Source: Verrucomicrobiota bacterium (GTDB lineage: Bacteria; Verrucomicrobiota; Verrucomicrobiia; Verrucomicrobiales; DEV007). From it: a stretch of 64,000 nucleotides of DNA. This document shows positions 35,092 to 44,445 of the stretch, one piece after another. Every line of letters starts with the position of its first letter. Positions within the stretch are counted from its first letter, which is position 1. Both the position numbers and the translations under genes were made by a program. The notes below the pieces were generated by a model that searched no databases, was not told the DNA's origin, and saw only the letters and a list, made by a program, of their open reading frames with translations. The stretch covers positions 98,306 to 162,305 of the forward strand of contig JAHDID010000009.1 of assembly GCA_020630975.1 (NCBI GenBank), in the 5' to 3' direction.

Positions 35092-35922
35092 ATGGCAGAC
35101 ATTCTAGTATGTGGGTATGGCTATCTCGGCAGCCATCTGGTAGCAGATCTCAAAGAGCGTGGTCACCGAGTCGCTGCGGCCAGCAAGCACGGCTCCGGCG
35201 AAGATTGCCTAGAAGCCGACCTATCCCAGCTGAGCTCCATCGACGCACTGGCTGCACAACTCGACTTTTCTCCCGAATGGGTGGTACATTGCGCCAGCTC
35301 CAGTCGCGGCGGCGAAGACGTCTACCGCCAGGTATTCGTAGAGGGCATCAAAAACCTCACCGCCGCCTTTCCCGAAGCCACCATCATGCTGACCAGTAGC
35401 ACCAGCGTCTACCCGCACACCGACGGCTCTGTGGTCGATGAGGACACTATAGCAGAGCCCGACCGACGCACAGGCCAATACCTGCGCCAAGCCGAGGAGC
35501 TGCTGCTCGACCACGGTGGCATCGTGCTACGGCTGGCCGGTATCTACGGCCCCGATCGCTCCGTCCACTACCGCAAGATGCTAGAGGGCACCGCCACCAT
35601 CGAGTCGGGCGATATCAGCCGCTGGCTCAACCAAATCCATCGCGACGACGCCGCTAGCGCCATCACCCACCTGATCGAGAGCCCAGCAGGCAACCACCGT
35701 GGCCAGATCTACAACGTAGCCGACGACACCCCCATCTCCCAGCGCCACTGCTACGAGCAGCTCGCCACGATCCTCGACAAACCCATCCCACCCGAGGCCG
35801 CTCCCGATCTCAATCGCAAACGCGCCTGGACCCACAAACAAGTCGCCAACGCCAAGCTCAAAGCCACCGGCTGGCAGCCCCAGTGGCCCAGCTTTCTAGA
35901 AGCAGCTGCTAGCTGGGACTAA
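35092..35922 (+). CDS. NAD-dependent epimerase/dehydratase (extended SDR)
   Basis: 276 aa from ATG 35092; an ATG 21 bp upstream is also possible. A Rossmann fold starts at the N-terminus with ILVCGYGYLGSHLVADL. The catalytic region has LTSSTSVYPHTDGSVVDE and TGQYLRQAEELLL, where the usual YxxxK appears as YLRQAE, so the canonical lysine is missing in that position. The fold resembles YeeZ-like proteins related to UDP-glucose epimerases. No partner gene; role unknown. Confidence 0.8.
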   Translation: MADILVCGYGYLGSHLVADLKERGHRVAAASKHGSGEDCLEADLSQLSSIDALAAQLDFSPEWVVHCASSSRGGEDVYRQVFVEGIKNLTAAFPEATIMLTSSTSVYPHTDGSVVDEDTIAEPDRRTGQYLRQAEELLLDHGGIVLRLAGIYGPDRSVHYRKMLEGTATIESGDISRWLNQIHRDDAASAITHLIESPAGNHRGQIYNVADDTPISQRHCYEQLATILDKPIPPEAAPDLNRKRAWTHKQVANAKLKATGWQPQWPSFLEAAASWD

Positions 35923-36000
35923 GAGCTCCATCGCCTGAGAAAAAGGGCTTTCCTCTCTGAAGATTCATTGCCAAACTAAGGAGAAGTGATAAAGCAGAGC

Positions 36001-36183
36001 CTAGCCCGCATTTCTCATACAAAATCGTATCGAGACGCCGCGAGGATAGATTCTGCCAAGGCGCGCGACGATTTGTCTGCAGGGCTGTGTGAGTACACAC
36101 TGTCCAAAGACAAATCGAGCGTAACGCAGGCAGAATCTACCACACCAAGTCGTAGTAGATTTTGCATGAGAAATGCGGGCTAG
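36001..36183. mobile_element. MITE-like 183-bp element with nested inverted repeats
   Basis: 25-bp terminal inverted repeats (36001-36025 and 36159-36183) match at 24 of 25 positions, starting CTAGCCCGCATTTCTCAT. Two further nested arms follow: TAGATTCTGCC (36047-36057) with GGCAGAATCTA (36129-36139), and CGATTTGTC (36069-36077) with GACAAATCG (36109-36117). CTAG sits at both outer ends and could be a target duplication. There is no open frame with protein character inside. IS-derived origin (perhaps IS1380-like) is a guess. In the rest of 35923-36270 I see only short palindromes, such as CAGAAC/GTTCTG near 36200. Confidence 0.7.
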
Positions 36184-36270
36184 CTGAAAAGCCCTTTTCA
36201 GAACAAGTTCTGCGGTCACATCACGTCGCCTTAGGACGCGAATCACAAACACAGACAACCAGTCTCATTG

Positions 36271-37791
36271 ATGTTTTCATCGACAAATTATCTTCGGAAC
36301 GCTTTCTTCCTGATTGGCGGGGTTTTCCTCATCAAGCTGCTCTATCTCCTGGTGTACCCAGTGCCACTAGCAGGCGACGAAGCATACTACTGGGACTGGG
36401 GACGGAGACCTGCGCTAGGCTACTACTCCAAACCCGCGATGATCGCCTGGATCAATACCTTTGCTTCCTGGGTAGGCGATAACAGCTTATTCGCGATCCG
36501 ATTCACCTCCCTGCTGCTAGCGACTGCCACGCAGCTGGTCACCCTAGCCCTAGCGCTCAAGATGTTTGACAAGCGAACCGCTTGGTTCACCACTATCGTG
36601 ACATCCGTCCTGCCTGGAAATTGCCTTCTCAGCCTCGTGCTCACCATCGATGCCCCCTTATTATTCTTTTGGGCGGTCGCCCTTTACGCGTTTTGGGAAT
36701 TGGTAAACCACAGAAAAGTCGGCCTCTCACTGTTCCTTCTTTTCACCAGCCTCGTTTGCGGACATTTATCGAAACAGATGATGACCATCTTTCCTATCCT
36801 AGGCACGGCCTATTTGATCTGGGATGCTCAAGCCAGGCCCCTTCTGAAAAAACCAGGCGTTTGGCTAGCGCTATGGGGCTCGATGGCTGGTTGGCTACCG
36901 CTGCTCTACTGGAACTCCAAAAACGAGTGGATCACATTCAACCACATCGATAGTCACTTCGGAGTCAAAGCCGAGGAATCCCTCCAAGAAACCCTAGTCG
37001 AGAGAATCGGCGAATTTCTGGTTTACCTAGCGGGGCAGATTGGGGCACTGTCTCCCATTTTCTTTGGCATCCTGATTTTAGTCACTGTATTGCCACTACT
37101 GAAGAAACAGGCCCGAGCGCAGCTTTCTAAACCCACCAAACTCGCCATCGTGTTCTGTGGTGTTCCCTTTGTGGTGATCTCGATTTTAGCCATACTGCAG
37201 AAAGTGCAACCCAACTGGCCTGCAGCCCTATATCTAGCTGCCGCACCTGCCGTGGGAGCTTGGTTTGCCACCAATCACCGACCGAAGCTAATCCGACTAG
37301 CGATCTTCACCGCTATCGCTATAGGAGTCGCCTTTTACGTCAGCCCAGTGTTCTTCACCTTAGTAAACAAAGAAGGTGACAAACTCGATCCGAACAGAAG
37401 GTTCATCAAAGGGCAAAGATACGCGGAAGCGATCCAATCTGTCCGCAAGGAAATCCCCGGCTGGGAAGATGCTTTTGTGATCGTAGCTGGACATCGCTAT
37501 CGTCCGGCATGGCTAGGCTTCGGTCTACCCGATCACCCTAGAGTCTATCGCACCGCTAATCATACCGAATCTCAATATGAAGTCTGGCCCGGCCCAATGG
37601 CAGACGGCCTGCAAGGTCAGGATGCAATATACATCACGCCAGGGAAACCAACCACCCCACCCAGCAGTATCAAAGCCGCTTTTGCCGAGATAAAATCCGC
37701 AAAAAGTGTCACCTACCACGTGGGAGAAACCGAAGAGACCTACACCCTTTTCTACTGTGTCGGATTGAAGCAAGCGATCAATTCGCATTAA
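36271..37791 (+). CDS. GT39/ArnT-like membrane glycosyltransferase
   Basis: 506 aa from the ATG at 36271. About ten TM helices over residues 8-360, then a periplasmic C-terminal domain. The first outer loop carries LAGDEAYYWDWGRR, the acidic pair expected for catalysis, and LGYYSKPAMIAW follows, both typical of PMT/ArnT-type enzymes that use polyprenyl-phosphate sugars. The acceptor may be lipid A, a glycan or a protein. The next gene, 11 bp downstream, is a GT-B glycosyltransferase, so both probably act on a surface glycan. Confidence 0.85.
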   Translation: MFSSTNYLRNAFFLIGGVFLIKLLYLLVYPVPLAGDEAYYWDWGRRPALGYYSKPAMIAWINTFASWVGDNSLFAIRFTSLLLATATQLVTLALALKMFDKRTAWFTTIVTSVLPGNCLLSLVLTIDAPLLFFWAVALYAFWELVNHRKVGLSLFLLFTSLVCGHLSKQMMTIFPILGTAYLIWDAQARPLLKKPGVWLALWGSMAGWLPLLYWNSKNEWITFNHIDSHFGVKAEESLQETLVERIGEFLVYLAGQIGALSPIFFGILILVTVLPLLKKQARAQLSKPTKLAIVFCGVPFVVISILAILQKVQPNWPAALYLAAAPAVGAWFATNHRPKLIRLAIFTAIAIGVAFYVSPVFFTLVNKEGDKLDPNRRFIKGQRYAEAIQSVRKEIPGWEDAFVIVAGHRYRPAWLGFGLPDHPRVYRTANHTESQYEVWPGPMADGLQGQDAIYITPGKPTTPPSSIKAAFAEIKSAKSVTYHVGETEETYTLFYCVGLKQAINSH

Positions 37792-37802
37792 GGCCTCTGG
37801 TT

Positions 37803-38879
37803 ATGACTGAGTCGAAGACTATTCTATTTTTAGACAAAGTTTTGACCAAACCCAAAAAGGGGACACGCCTGCGCGGTGTCGAAGTCTTCAACATAGCCTT
37901 CCTGCGAGACCTAGATCATCTCAACCACAAGGTCACGCTACTCGCTCACCCCACCTGGGTTAGCACCTTGGAGCAAGAACTCTCCAGCTGTACACAGATC
38001 GAGATAAAAGAAACATCACAAAAACTTGGCAAAGTCCTAGGCAGTGTAATCCCTCTATTCGAAATGCGAGATCGCCATTTCGACCTCTTATTCCTAGCCA
38101 ACGTAGGCGATGGCATTCTCATCCCCTATCACCTCACTCAAAGCTTCCGAAAGATCTCTCGCACCACTCTGCTAGCCCATAAGATACCAGGACCAATTTT
38201 TCTCTCCGGCTTAAAGAAGACTACACGAGTCGTGAGCGTGAACCGGCAGATTTCCAGATGTTTCGAAAAAGCAGGCTACCCGGATACCGAGGTGTATTAC
38301 GGCATCACTGATGCCACTCAATTTCACCCCAAACCAGACTCCAAACCAGCAGACGATATCGTAAGATTTGGAATGATCGGCGATTTGGATAGCAGCTGGA
38401 AAGGGTCAGATCTAGCTATCGAAGCATTCCAAGCTCTGCCTGAAGAGCTAAGAGCAAAATCAGAGCTACACTTAGCCGGCTATTCTAACGAAAAGCCTGA
38501 TGTGACAGATACCAACATCCACCTCCACGACTGGATAGCTCGCGATAAAGTCGGCGACTACCTCCGCAGCCTAGATGTGATGCTAAATCTCTCTCGAGAG
38601 ATAGACGGCAAAATGATGGAAACCTTTTGCCAAACCATGGTTCAAGGAATGCTTTGCGGTTTAGCACAGATCACAACAGACTTAGAAATCCTAACCGAAA
38701 AAATCGATCAAGGTGGAGGCGTAACCATACAAGACAAAGATGAACTAGTCACCGCTATGACTAGCTACATCAAAAATCGGTCAACAGCTGCAGATCAAGG
38801 CAGGATCGCCTGCGAAATTGCTAAAAAACGGTACGTTTGGGATAGCGAATACTTTATTTCCGGAGAATGCTCCAATTAA
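37803..38879 (+). CDS. GT-B fold glycosyltransferase (GT4-like)
   Basis: 358 aa. Two Rossmann-like halves: an N-terminal acceptor part (about 1-185) and a donor part that begins with IVRFGMIGDLDSSWKGSDLA, followed by SELHLAGYSNEKPDV and DWIARDKVGDYLRSLDVMLN. The usual E-x7-E shows as ETFCQTMVQGMLCG in degenerate form (METFCQTM, one Glu). Cytoplasmic. It lies 11 bp after the membrane glycosyltransferase and likely shares its promoter. Donor and acceptor unknown. Confidence 0.75.
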   Translation: MTESKTILFLDKVLTKPKKGTRLRGVEVFNIAFLRDLDHLNHKVTLLAHPTWVSTLEQELSSCTQIEIKETSQKLGKVLGSVIPLFEMRDRHFDLLFLANVGDGILIPYHLTQSFRKISRTTLLAHKIPGPIFLSGLKKTTRVVSVNRQISRCFEKAGYPDTEVYYGITDATQFHPKPDSKPADDIVRFGMIGDLDSSWKGSDLAIEAFQALPEELRAKSELHLAGYSNEKPDVTDTNIHLHDWIARDKVGDYLRSLDVMLNLSREIDGKMMETFCQTMVQGMLCGLAQITTDLEILTEKIDQGGGVTIQDKDELVTAMTSYIKNRSTAADQGRIACEIAKKRYVWDSEYFISGECSN

Positions 38880-39019
38880 ATTTCTACAAATCACACACGA
38901 AACTATAACCAGCCTCACAATAGAATTTCTTAAATTAAGGCTCCCAGCTTCAAAACTAAAGTGCAATAGATAGGTTTAAAAAAAACGCACCATCTACTAG
39001 CTCCAACCAATCGAAGACC

Positions 39020-39526
39020 ATGAATTTTTTTGCATTCATTTTCCTACTTTTTTTCAGCACACCCCTCTTAGGCAGTGATTTCGAGAATTGGTATTTCCAG
39101 ATGCATCTCGAGGAATGTGATATTACAGGGAAAATACTCTCTCCTAATTTTGAAGAAATCGGCACCTTTTCTGGGACTGCCAGCGGCATACTTTCTAAAG
39201 ACGGAAATAAGATAACCACCCTTTTTAATTACAAATACCTACCCAAAGGAAATCAGGAAAAATACGCTTTCATCTGGACGCAGAGCACGGATGGATCTTA
39301 TCAAGGTGTGAGCAGCGGGACCAAAAAATTCAAATGCAAGTGCATTCTCACCATTGAAGATAAATCCTACAAACTAACCACTACTTTCCCCGACGGGACA
39401 ATCGTCAGAACAGAAGGAACGCTCAACCGTGAGGGTACCATCGAGTCGAATGATACCGCAAGAAACAAAAACGGCGACATCATCGGGCGTATGAGCTACA
39501 CCCACAAAAGTACTGAGAAAGGCTAG
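39020..39526 (+). CDS. Small secreted protein, function unknown
   Basis: 168 aa: signal peptide (about 1-18, LLFFSTPLLGS) and a mature part of repeated beta strands (GTFSGTASGILSKDG, TTTFPDGTIVRTEGTLNREG), probably a small beta-barrel or sandwich. No family recognised. A/T-richer than the surrounding genes. Confidence 0.65.
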   Translation: MNFFAFIFLLFFSTPLLGSDFENWYFQMHLEECDITGKILSPNFEEIGTFSGTASGILSKDGNKITTLFNYKYLPKGNQEKYAFIWTQSTDGSYQGVSSGTKKFKCKCILTIEDKSYKLTTTFPDGTIVRTEGTLNREGTIESNDTARNKNGDIIGRMSYTHKSTEKG

Positions 39527-39602
39527 AGAGTGTTACACCTAGCAGAAGACTTCTTGAAATTGCTGTCAAACAATTCAAGATTCCAAGTTTTTGGGGATTG
39601 TT

Positions 39603-40412
39603 ATGGAATGGTATTTCGAAAATCAAGGGCAGCAAAACGGACCTGTATCCCAGTCAGATCTAGAGGGTAAAATCAATAGTGGTGAACTTCCTGCAACCAC
39701 CCTCGTGTGGAAGGAAGGCATGAAAAACTGGGTAAAAGCATTTGAGACCCCTATGTTAAGTGTCGACCGTACAACCGGCGCTATGACAGCACCTGGATCA
39801 CCTACCCAATCCTCTTCGATATACGCTGCCCCCTCATCAAGAGAACTGCAACCAAACGAGGGTAGCAATAACAGCTTAAACGGCGTCATTATAAAAAAAG
39901 CTAGCTTCGGTCTCGTTCTAACCTTACTCATCGGAGCATTTATACTATTTATCGGAGGCGGAGGCCTTCTAACGTACGGAGAGGAAAGCGAGGATACTCT
40001 GTTCGAAACACTGGGAGTCATCTTTATTCTCTCCGCCCTAATCCCCTTCATATGGGGCACAGTATTGACACTTATGTATCTTTACCGGTGCTGGCTCATT
40101 GTTTATTCCTCCACAAATGGGAATTGCCGCACATCGCCAGGACAAGCTGTTGGCTTTCTGTTTATCCCATTCTTTAATCTTTATTGGTACTTCGTCGCGT
40201 ACTCGGAATGGGCAAAGACGTACAACTTTGAGGCCGCTCGCCACAATTGGAATAATCGTGTATCCGAGGGAATATTCTTAACCTACTGCATTCTCAATAT
40301 CGTATGCAGCATCCCTGTGATTAACTATCTAGCCTTACCTGTAATGTTAATTATTTCTCCGATCGTGTTATTTCAAATATGCAAAACGATAAACACGCAC
40401 GCGAACGCCTAG
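39603..40412 (+). CDS. GYF_2-domain membrane protein (DUF4328-like)
   Basis: 269 aa from the ATG at 39603. Residues 1-55 are a GYF_2 module (MEWYFENQGQQNGPVSQSDL, then WKEGMKNWVKAFETP), a short peptide-interaction fold. After a linker come about four TM helices. Between helices 2 and 3, LYRCWLIVYSSTNGNCRTSP and FIPFFNLYWYFVAYSEWAKT fit the DUF4328 pattern. Function unknown. GC content is lower than in neighbours, as for the gene upstream, which may indicate a common recent origin. Confidence 0.75.
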   Translation: MEWYFENQGQQNGPVSQSDLEGKINSGELPATTLVWKEGMKNWVKAFETPMLSVDRTTGAMTAPGSPTQSSSIYAAPSSRELQPNEGSNNSLNGVIIKKASFGLVLTLLIGAFILFIGGGGLLTYGEESEDTLFETLGVIFILSALIPFIWGTVLTLMYLYRCWLIVYSSTNGNCRTSPGQAVGFLFIPFFNLYWYFVAYSEWAKTYNFEAARHNWNNRVSEGIFLTYCILNIVCSIPVINYLALPVMLIISPIVLFQICKTINTHANA

Positions 40413-40432
40413 CGAGCTACAGGCTCCAGAAA

Positions 40433-40530
40433 TAATCCGTGCCATCCATGTTCAATCCGTCCAAATCCATGTAAAAATTCTCAGGCTTTGCTATCAAGCA
40501 TGGATTTATAAAAGGATTAGCATGGATTTC
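40433..40530. repeat. Short-phrase inverted repeat, AATCCATG family
   Basis: AATCCGT and AATCCATG-type words at 40433-40471 face CATGGATTTA (40499-40508) and CATGGATTT (40521-40529). Same design as the elements at 19811 and 56486: short variable words in one half, their complements in the other. It fills most of the convergent gap 40413-40586. Confidence 0.65.
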
Positions 40531-40586
40531 CAAATTTGACTCAAGAAATCAAATTTTATAATCTAAACGGTTAGAACCCTAGACTC

Positions 40587-42686
40587 CTACGGCAGCGGCG
40601 CCGTCAACTGCACTGTAGTCCCACTATCCACCTCAGACTGCACCTTTAGCTTGGCACCGATCGCCTGAGCTCGCATGCGCAGATTGCGGAGACCATTGCC
40701 CTCGCGGAAGTTGGCATCCAAATTATCAAAGCCTTTACCATCATCCTTGATGATTAAGTCTAACTTGCCGCGTGTGGTGAGCACCTCGATGAGCACTTCT
40801 TTCGCCTCCGCATGCCGGACTATATTGTTAAGCACTTCTTTGTAGATCAAAAAGAAATCACGCTTGAACTCCAGTGGCAATCGATCGTCATGCATACTAC
40901 CACTCTCGACAAAAGAATACTCGTGAGCGCGCAGTAGCTTCGACGCCGTCTCGCGGAAGCGGGTCATCATTTGCTTCCACGTCTCTTCACCAGGGCGGAT
41001 CAGCCATACGATGTCGCGCATCGACTCGATAGTTTTATCGGCGGTCAATTTGATCTCCGTGAGCTCCTCGGTGACTAGCTCTGGCTCGCCAGCCTCAGTC
41101 TTTCCTAGCTCGGCGAGCAGGGCGATACTACTCAGGTTACTACCGATATCGTCATGCAAATCACTGGCGATACGCTGGCGTAGATCTTCGAGATCTTTCT
41201 TCCGCCGGATACGACCTTGGGTGAAGATAATGAGCGACAGCGCTATCACACCTAGTAGCCCTGTTATGACACTAATCACTCCGCGAGTAAAAGTCTGATC
41301 GACTAGGTCACGACGCTTTTTCTCTAGCTCGCGGTACTCGCGCAGCAGGACGAATCGCTCTTCCAGACTGGACACCCAACTCGGGTAACTAGTCAGATTT
41401 CTCCGACTGCTATAACCATCTACCAGATATTGGGGAGCCATTTTATTACTTGGCAAATCGTGCGAACCGACCACCGACTTGCCATAGGCCACGTTTCTAT
41501 CCTCCGAATAGACCTCCAGCTCTGCCAGACTGAAGCCCATAGGCGCTGGCCTACTGGACTCCATAGTCAGGCGGACGTAGCGCCCCCAGCCATCGGCCAC
41601 TGGTATCGATATGGGATTGTTGCCGATCGACTCGATATCCTGAGGCACGACCCTACCCAAAGTCTCAGCTCCTCGCATATCAGGGCTATCCGAAGCCGTC
41701 ACCGTGATCGGGTAAGGAAATCGCGTGCGCGTATCAGGCACTTCACTCTCGTGGTCGGCTAGGATCATACGCACCTCCTGCAGCCGTAGCGACTCACCCA
41801 GGTCCACCTGCACCCAGCTGTTGCGCACTTTGCCCTTACTCTTTGAGCGGTAGCCTATCGATGGACTGACCTCCTGCCCCTGCGGGATACCAAATGCCGT
41901 CACACCATCATTCACAAAGCGATGCGACCAAGCATTATTCCGCTCGATCGAGCCTTCCTTGGGGAAGTACTGCACCTTCTTACCCAGAGCGACATTGCGC
42001 TCACCTTTAAAGATCATGATCTCACTCAGGGAGAAAGTGTGGGTAAATTTATCCTTATCTCGCCAGTACGACAGCGGAGTGATGCGGATGTACCGACACT
42101 CGAATCCACCTATCTCTTTGAAAAACGGCCAGCGAATCCCCTCCTCGAGCTCGTACGTGCCGATACTCTCCTCACTGGAAAAGTCGGCATCCATCGAGGC
42201 ATCGATGCGAAAAGCTCGAGGAAAGCCATAACCAAAGATGGTCTCCCCCGAGTTATTCTGAATGGTCACCGGAAACAGTGCGATCGCCTCAGGCGTGGTC
42301 GGCTCGCCCAGATCGATCTGTATCCACTTTTCCTTTTTCGGCTTCGCCAGACTCAAAAATCCAATGCGCGTCTCGGAGAAACTCTCGATCGTCGGCTCAG
42401 TCAGCGCCTCGAGAGAGGAGATAATCTCGTGCTGCCGCTCCTCGATATCCCTCAGATCACGATTAAAGAGACGCGCCAATTTATCCGCATTGTTCTGCTC
42501 GGTGTTGATCGATGGGATCACCAAATCGGCCGGCACTCGCTCTGGCAGATCAGCAGGGACCGGCTGCCCAGGTGGCGCTATCGTCGGAAATGGGCTCTGC
42601 TGAGCACGCAGCACAAAGGCGGTAGCCACCGCAAACAGTGCCAACGCCCAGCCCGCGACGGGGATTCTATGTGATATAAGCTTCAA
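40587..42686 (-). CDS. Histidine kinase with discoidin-like (F5/8 type C) sensor domains
   Basis: 699 aa. TTG at 42686 is the only reasonable start (signal at 8-28). Residues 95-230 and 231-395 are two galactose-binding-like F5/8 type C units (WIQIDLGEP, CRYIRITPLSYW; WVQVDLGESLRLQEVRMI, RYVRLTMESS) and a third fragment spans 397-440. TM helix 469-489 is followed by a HisKA_3 domain with phospho-acceptor His511 (RIASDLHDDIGSNLSSI) and a HATPase_c domain (EVLNNIVRHAEAKE, KDDGKGFD). This is a LiaS/NarX-type sensor kinase. The outer domains suggest carbohydrate sensing; no response-regulator gene adjoins. A single 21-bp repeat copy lies 94 bp upstream. Confidence 0.88.
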   Translation of the reverse strand: MKLISHRIPVAGWALALFAVATAFVLRAQQSPFPTIAPPGQPVPADLPERVPADLVIPSINTEQNNADKLARLFNRDLRDIEERQHEIISSLEALTEPTIESFSETRIGFLSLAKPKKEKWIQIDLGEPTTPEAIALFPVTIQNNSGETIFGYGFPRAFRIDASMDADFSSEESIGTYELEEGIRWPFFKEIGGFECRYIRITPLSYWRDKDKFTHTFSLSEIMIFKGERNVALGKKVQYFPKEGSIERNNAWSHRFVNDGVTAFGIPQGQEVSPSIGYRSKSKGKVRNSWVQVDLGESLRLQEVRMILADHESEVPDTRTRFPYPITVTASDSPDMRGAETLGRVVPQDIESIGNNPISIPVADGWGRYVRLTMESSRPAPMGFSLAELEVYSEDRNVAYGKSVVGSHDLPSNKMAPQYLVDGYSSRRNLTSYPSWVSSLEERFVLLREYRELEKKRRDLVDQTFTRGVISVITGLLGVIALSLIIFTQGRIRRKKDLEDLRQRIASDLHDDIGSNLSSIALLAELGKTEAGEPELVTEELTEIKLTADKTIESMRDIVWLIRPGEETWKQMMTRFRETASKLLRAHEYSFVESGSMHDDRLPLEFKRDFFLIYKEVLNNIVRHAEAKEVLIEVLTTRGKLDLIIKDDGKGFDNLDANFREGNGLRNLRMRAQAIGAKLKVQSEVDSGTTVQLTAPLP

Positions 42687-42780
42687 GATGTACTGTAGGT
42701 ACTGAAACGCATATCCCTAGGTTTACAATAGACGAGTGCAGCCTGCAGCTTCTCTCTGCTCACATGAAAAAAGCGCCAAT

Positions 42781-42794
42781 TCAATAGGGTACAA
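42781..42794 (-). repeat. Single copy of the TTGTACCCTATTGA repeat
   Basis: Exact core on the minus strand, 94 bp before the kinase start codon and in its orientation. No second copy at 21 bp either side. Confidence 0.85.
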
Positions 42795-42800
42795 TCCCCT

Positions 42801-43175
42801 TCAAACCCCATCCACAGGCGGCTCATACTCTCTCCACGAGCCTTTAATCTGCCACTCATCCCTCTGCCTCAGCACCCAAAAAGGCATGAAAAGAGCAAAC
42901 AGAAGACCAACCACAGCGCCCTGCCCCAATACACTCTGAGGCGTGTCTCGATACTCTAGCAGCCGCTGCAGAGGTCCAAACAAAAGCACAAAAAGGACCC
43001 CACTACCGATCCCGTAGATAGCCATCAACATACCACCACTCAGAAAGTGAGGTGGCGGCACATCGATTCCCAATCTCCAAAGGAGCCGAAACAAAGGTGG
43101 TTGCAGCAACGACTTCTTCATCCCTTTGCTCACATATTCAGCAAAGTAGAGCTCCCGTTTTTGCCGCTCGCTCAT
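42801..43175 (-). CDS. Small membrane protein, possibly DUF6404-like
   Basis: 124 aa from the ATG at 43175, 8 bp after the prfB stop. Two TM helices (about 50-67 and 82-100) and the motif LFRLLWRLGIDVPPPHF just before the first. The latter resembles a family of small membrane proteins I recall as DUF6404, but this is from memory only. Probably cotranscribed with prfB; function unknown. Confidence 0.6.
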   Translation of the reverse strand: MSERQKRELYFAEYVSKGMKKSLLQPPLFRLLWRLGIDVPPPHFLSGGMLMAIYGIGSGVLFVLLFGPLQRLLEYRDTPQSVLGQGAVVGLLFALFMPFWVLRQRDEWQIKGSWREYEPPVDGV

Positions 43176-43183
43176 GATCAGCA

Positions 43184-44312
43184 CTAGACATCCATATCAT
43201 CGCTCTCACCAGCTACCTTGCCGCGCAGCTTGGCCTCGATGAATCCGTTCAGATCGCCATCCATCACGGCTTGGATATTGCCAGTCTCATGCCCCGTGCG
43301 GTGATCTTTCACCAGCTGATAGGGCTGAAAGACGTAGGAGCGGATCTGACTACCAAAGCCGATCTCACTCTTGTCGCCGTATTCCTTGTCCATCTCGGCG
43401 CGCTTTTTATCCTCCTCGATCTGCATCAGCTTAGCCTTTAGGATGCGGATCGCCGTCTCGCGGTTTCGTAGCTGGCTACGCTCGGTGGTACAGCGGATCT
43501 TGATACCGGTCGGCAGGTGAGTCAGGTGTACAGCGGTCTCCACCTTGTTCACATTCTGCCCGCCTTTGCCACCACTTCGCGCGGTGGTGATCTCGATATC
43601 GGCGTCGCTCACCTCGATATCGGGCTCTTCCTTTAGGTCAGGCGTCACATCGATACTGGAGAAAGAAGTCTGCCGCTTGCCCTGAGAGTTGAATGGCGAG
43701 ATCCGTACCAGTCGGTGCACACCCTGCTCATTTTTCAGAAAGCCGTAGGCATTGTCACCCTCGAAGCGCACGGTCACTCCTTTGATCCCGCACTCCTCAC
43801 CCTCCTGGTGATCGACGATCGTCGTGGTAAATCCCTCGTCCTGCCCCCAGCGCTGGTACATGCGCAGCAGCATCTCCGACCAGTCGCAGGCCTCTGTGCC
43901 GCCCGCTCCTGCATTGATGTTTAGGAAAGCATTCTCGTGATCGAAAGCACCGCTCAACAGCGTCTGCATCTCTAGCTTGTCCAGCTCGGCGTTGATCGAG
44001 GTGACTTCATCCACCACCTCCTGGGCCGAGCCGGCATCGCCCTCCTCCTCAGCCATCTCCACGAGTACCTCGACATCCTCGATGCGCGTGGTCAGCTCCT
44101 TCACTGGAGTGATCAGGGCCTTGATGCGAGACACCTCGCCCATCGTTTTTTGCGCAGCCTCTTTGTCGTCCCAGAAGCCTGGGGCAGCCATCTTTTCCTC
44201 GATCTGCTCGAATTGAGTGGTCAGACTATCGTAGTCAAAGATACCGCCTCAGCTCTGTGAGGCGGGTGGCGAGGGTCGAAACCTCGATATCAGCTAATAG
44301 CTCGTCGCTCAT
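43184..44312 (-). CDS. prfB: Peptide chain release factor 2, with programmed +1 frameshift
   Basis: The reading starts at ATG 44312: 25 codons ([20 protein letters not shown], then LRRYL) end at CTT TGA. A +1 shift over the T at 44237 reads GAC TAC GAT and continues to the stop at 43184, giving 375 aa. RF2 hallmarks: SPF recognition tripeptide in [14 protein letters not shown] and the GGQ in [19 protein letters not shown]2 reads UGA and UAA and so controls its own frameshift. A plain ORF call misses the first 40 residues. The membrane gene at 42801 follows at once. Confidence 0.95.
44234..44249 (-). promoter_or_regulatory. prfB programmed frameshift site
   Basis: Minus strand: AGGCGG TAT CTT TGA C (44249 to 44234). 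The internal Shine-Dalgarno-like AGGCGG three bases before the CTT slippery codon and the TGA followed by C are the classical RF2 autoregulatory signal; in E. coli the first element reads AGGGGG. Confidence 0.95.
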
Positions 44313-44445
44313 GATCGTATCTGCTCTGCGCAGGGCGCGAACTGTGCACCAGCGGATCGAGAAAAGCAAAGCTGAAAGCTTTTTTTGCCGACTCGGCTTT
44401 GCTCAGCGACCATTCCGCGGCTTTAGTCAGCTCGACCTCACCTTT

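Noticed and set aside
36001..36258. Protein-coding frame on the minus strand
   Set aside because: It is produced by the inverted repeats of the MITE-like element and its sequence has no domain character.
44257..44445. N-terminal extension of the AmgK-like kinase
   Set aside because: It is antisense to the prfB leader and frameshift site and has no protein character; the kinase fold starts after the ATG at 44446.
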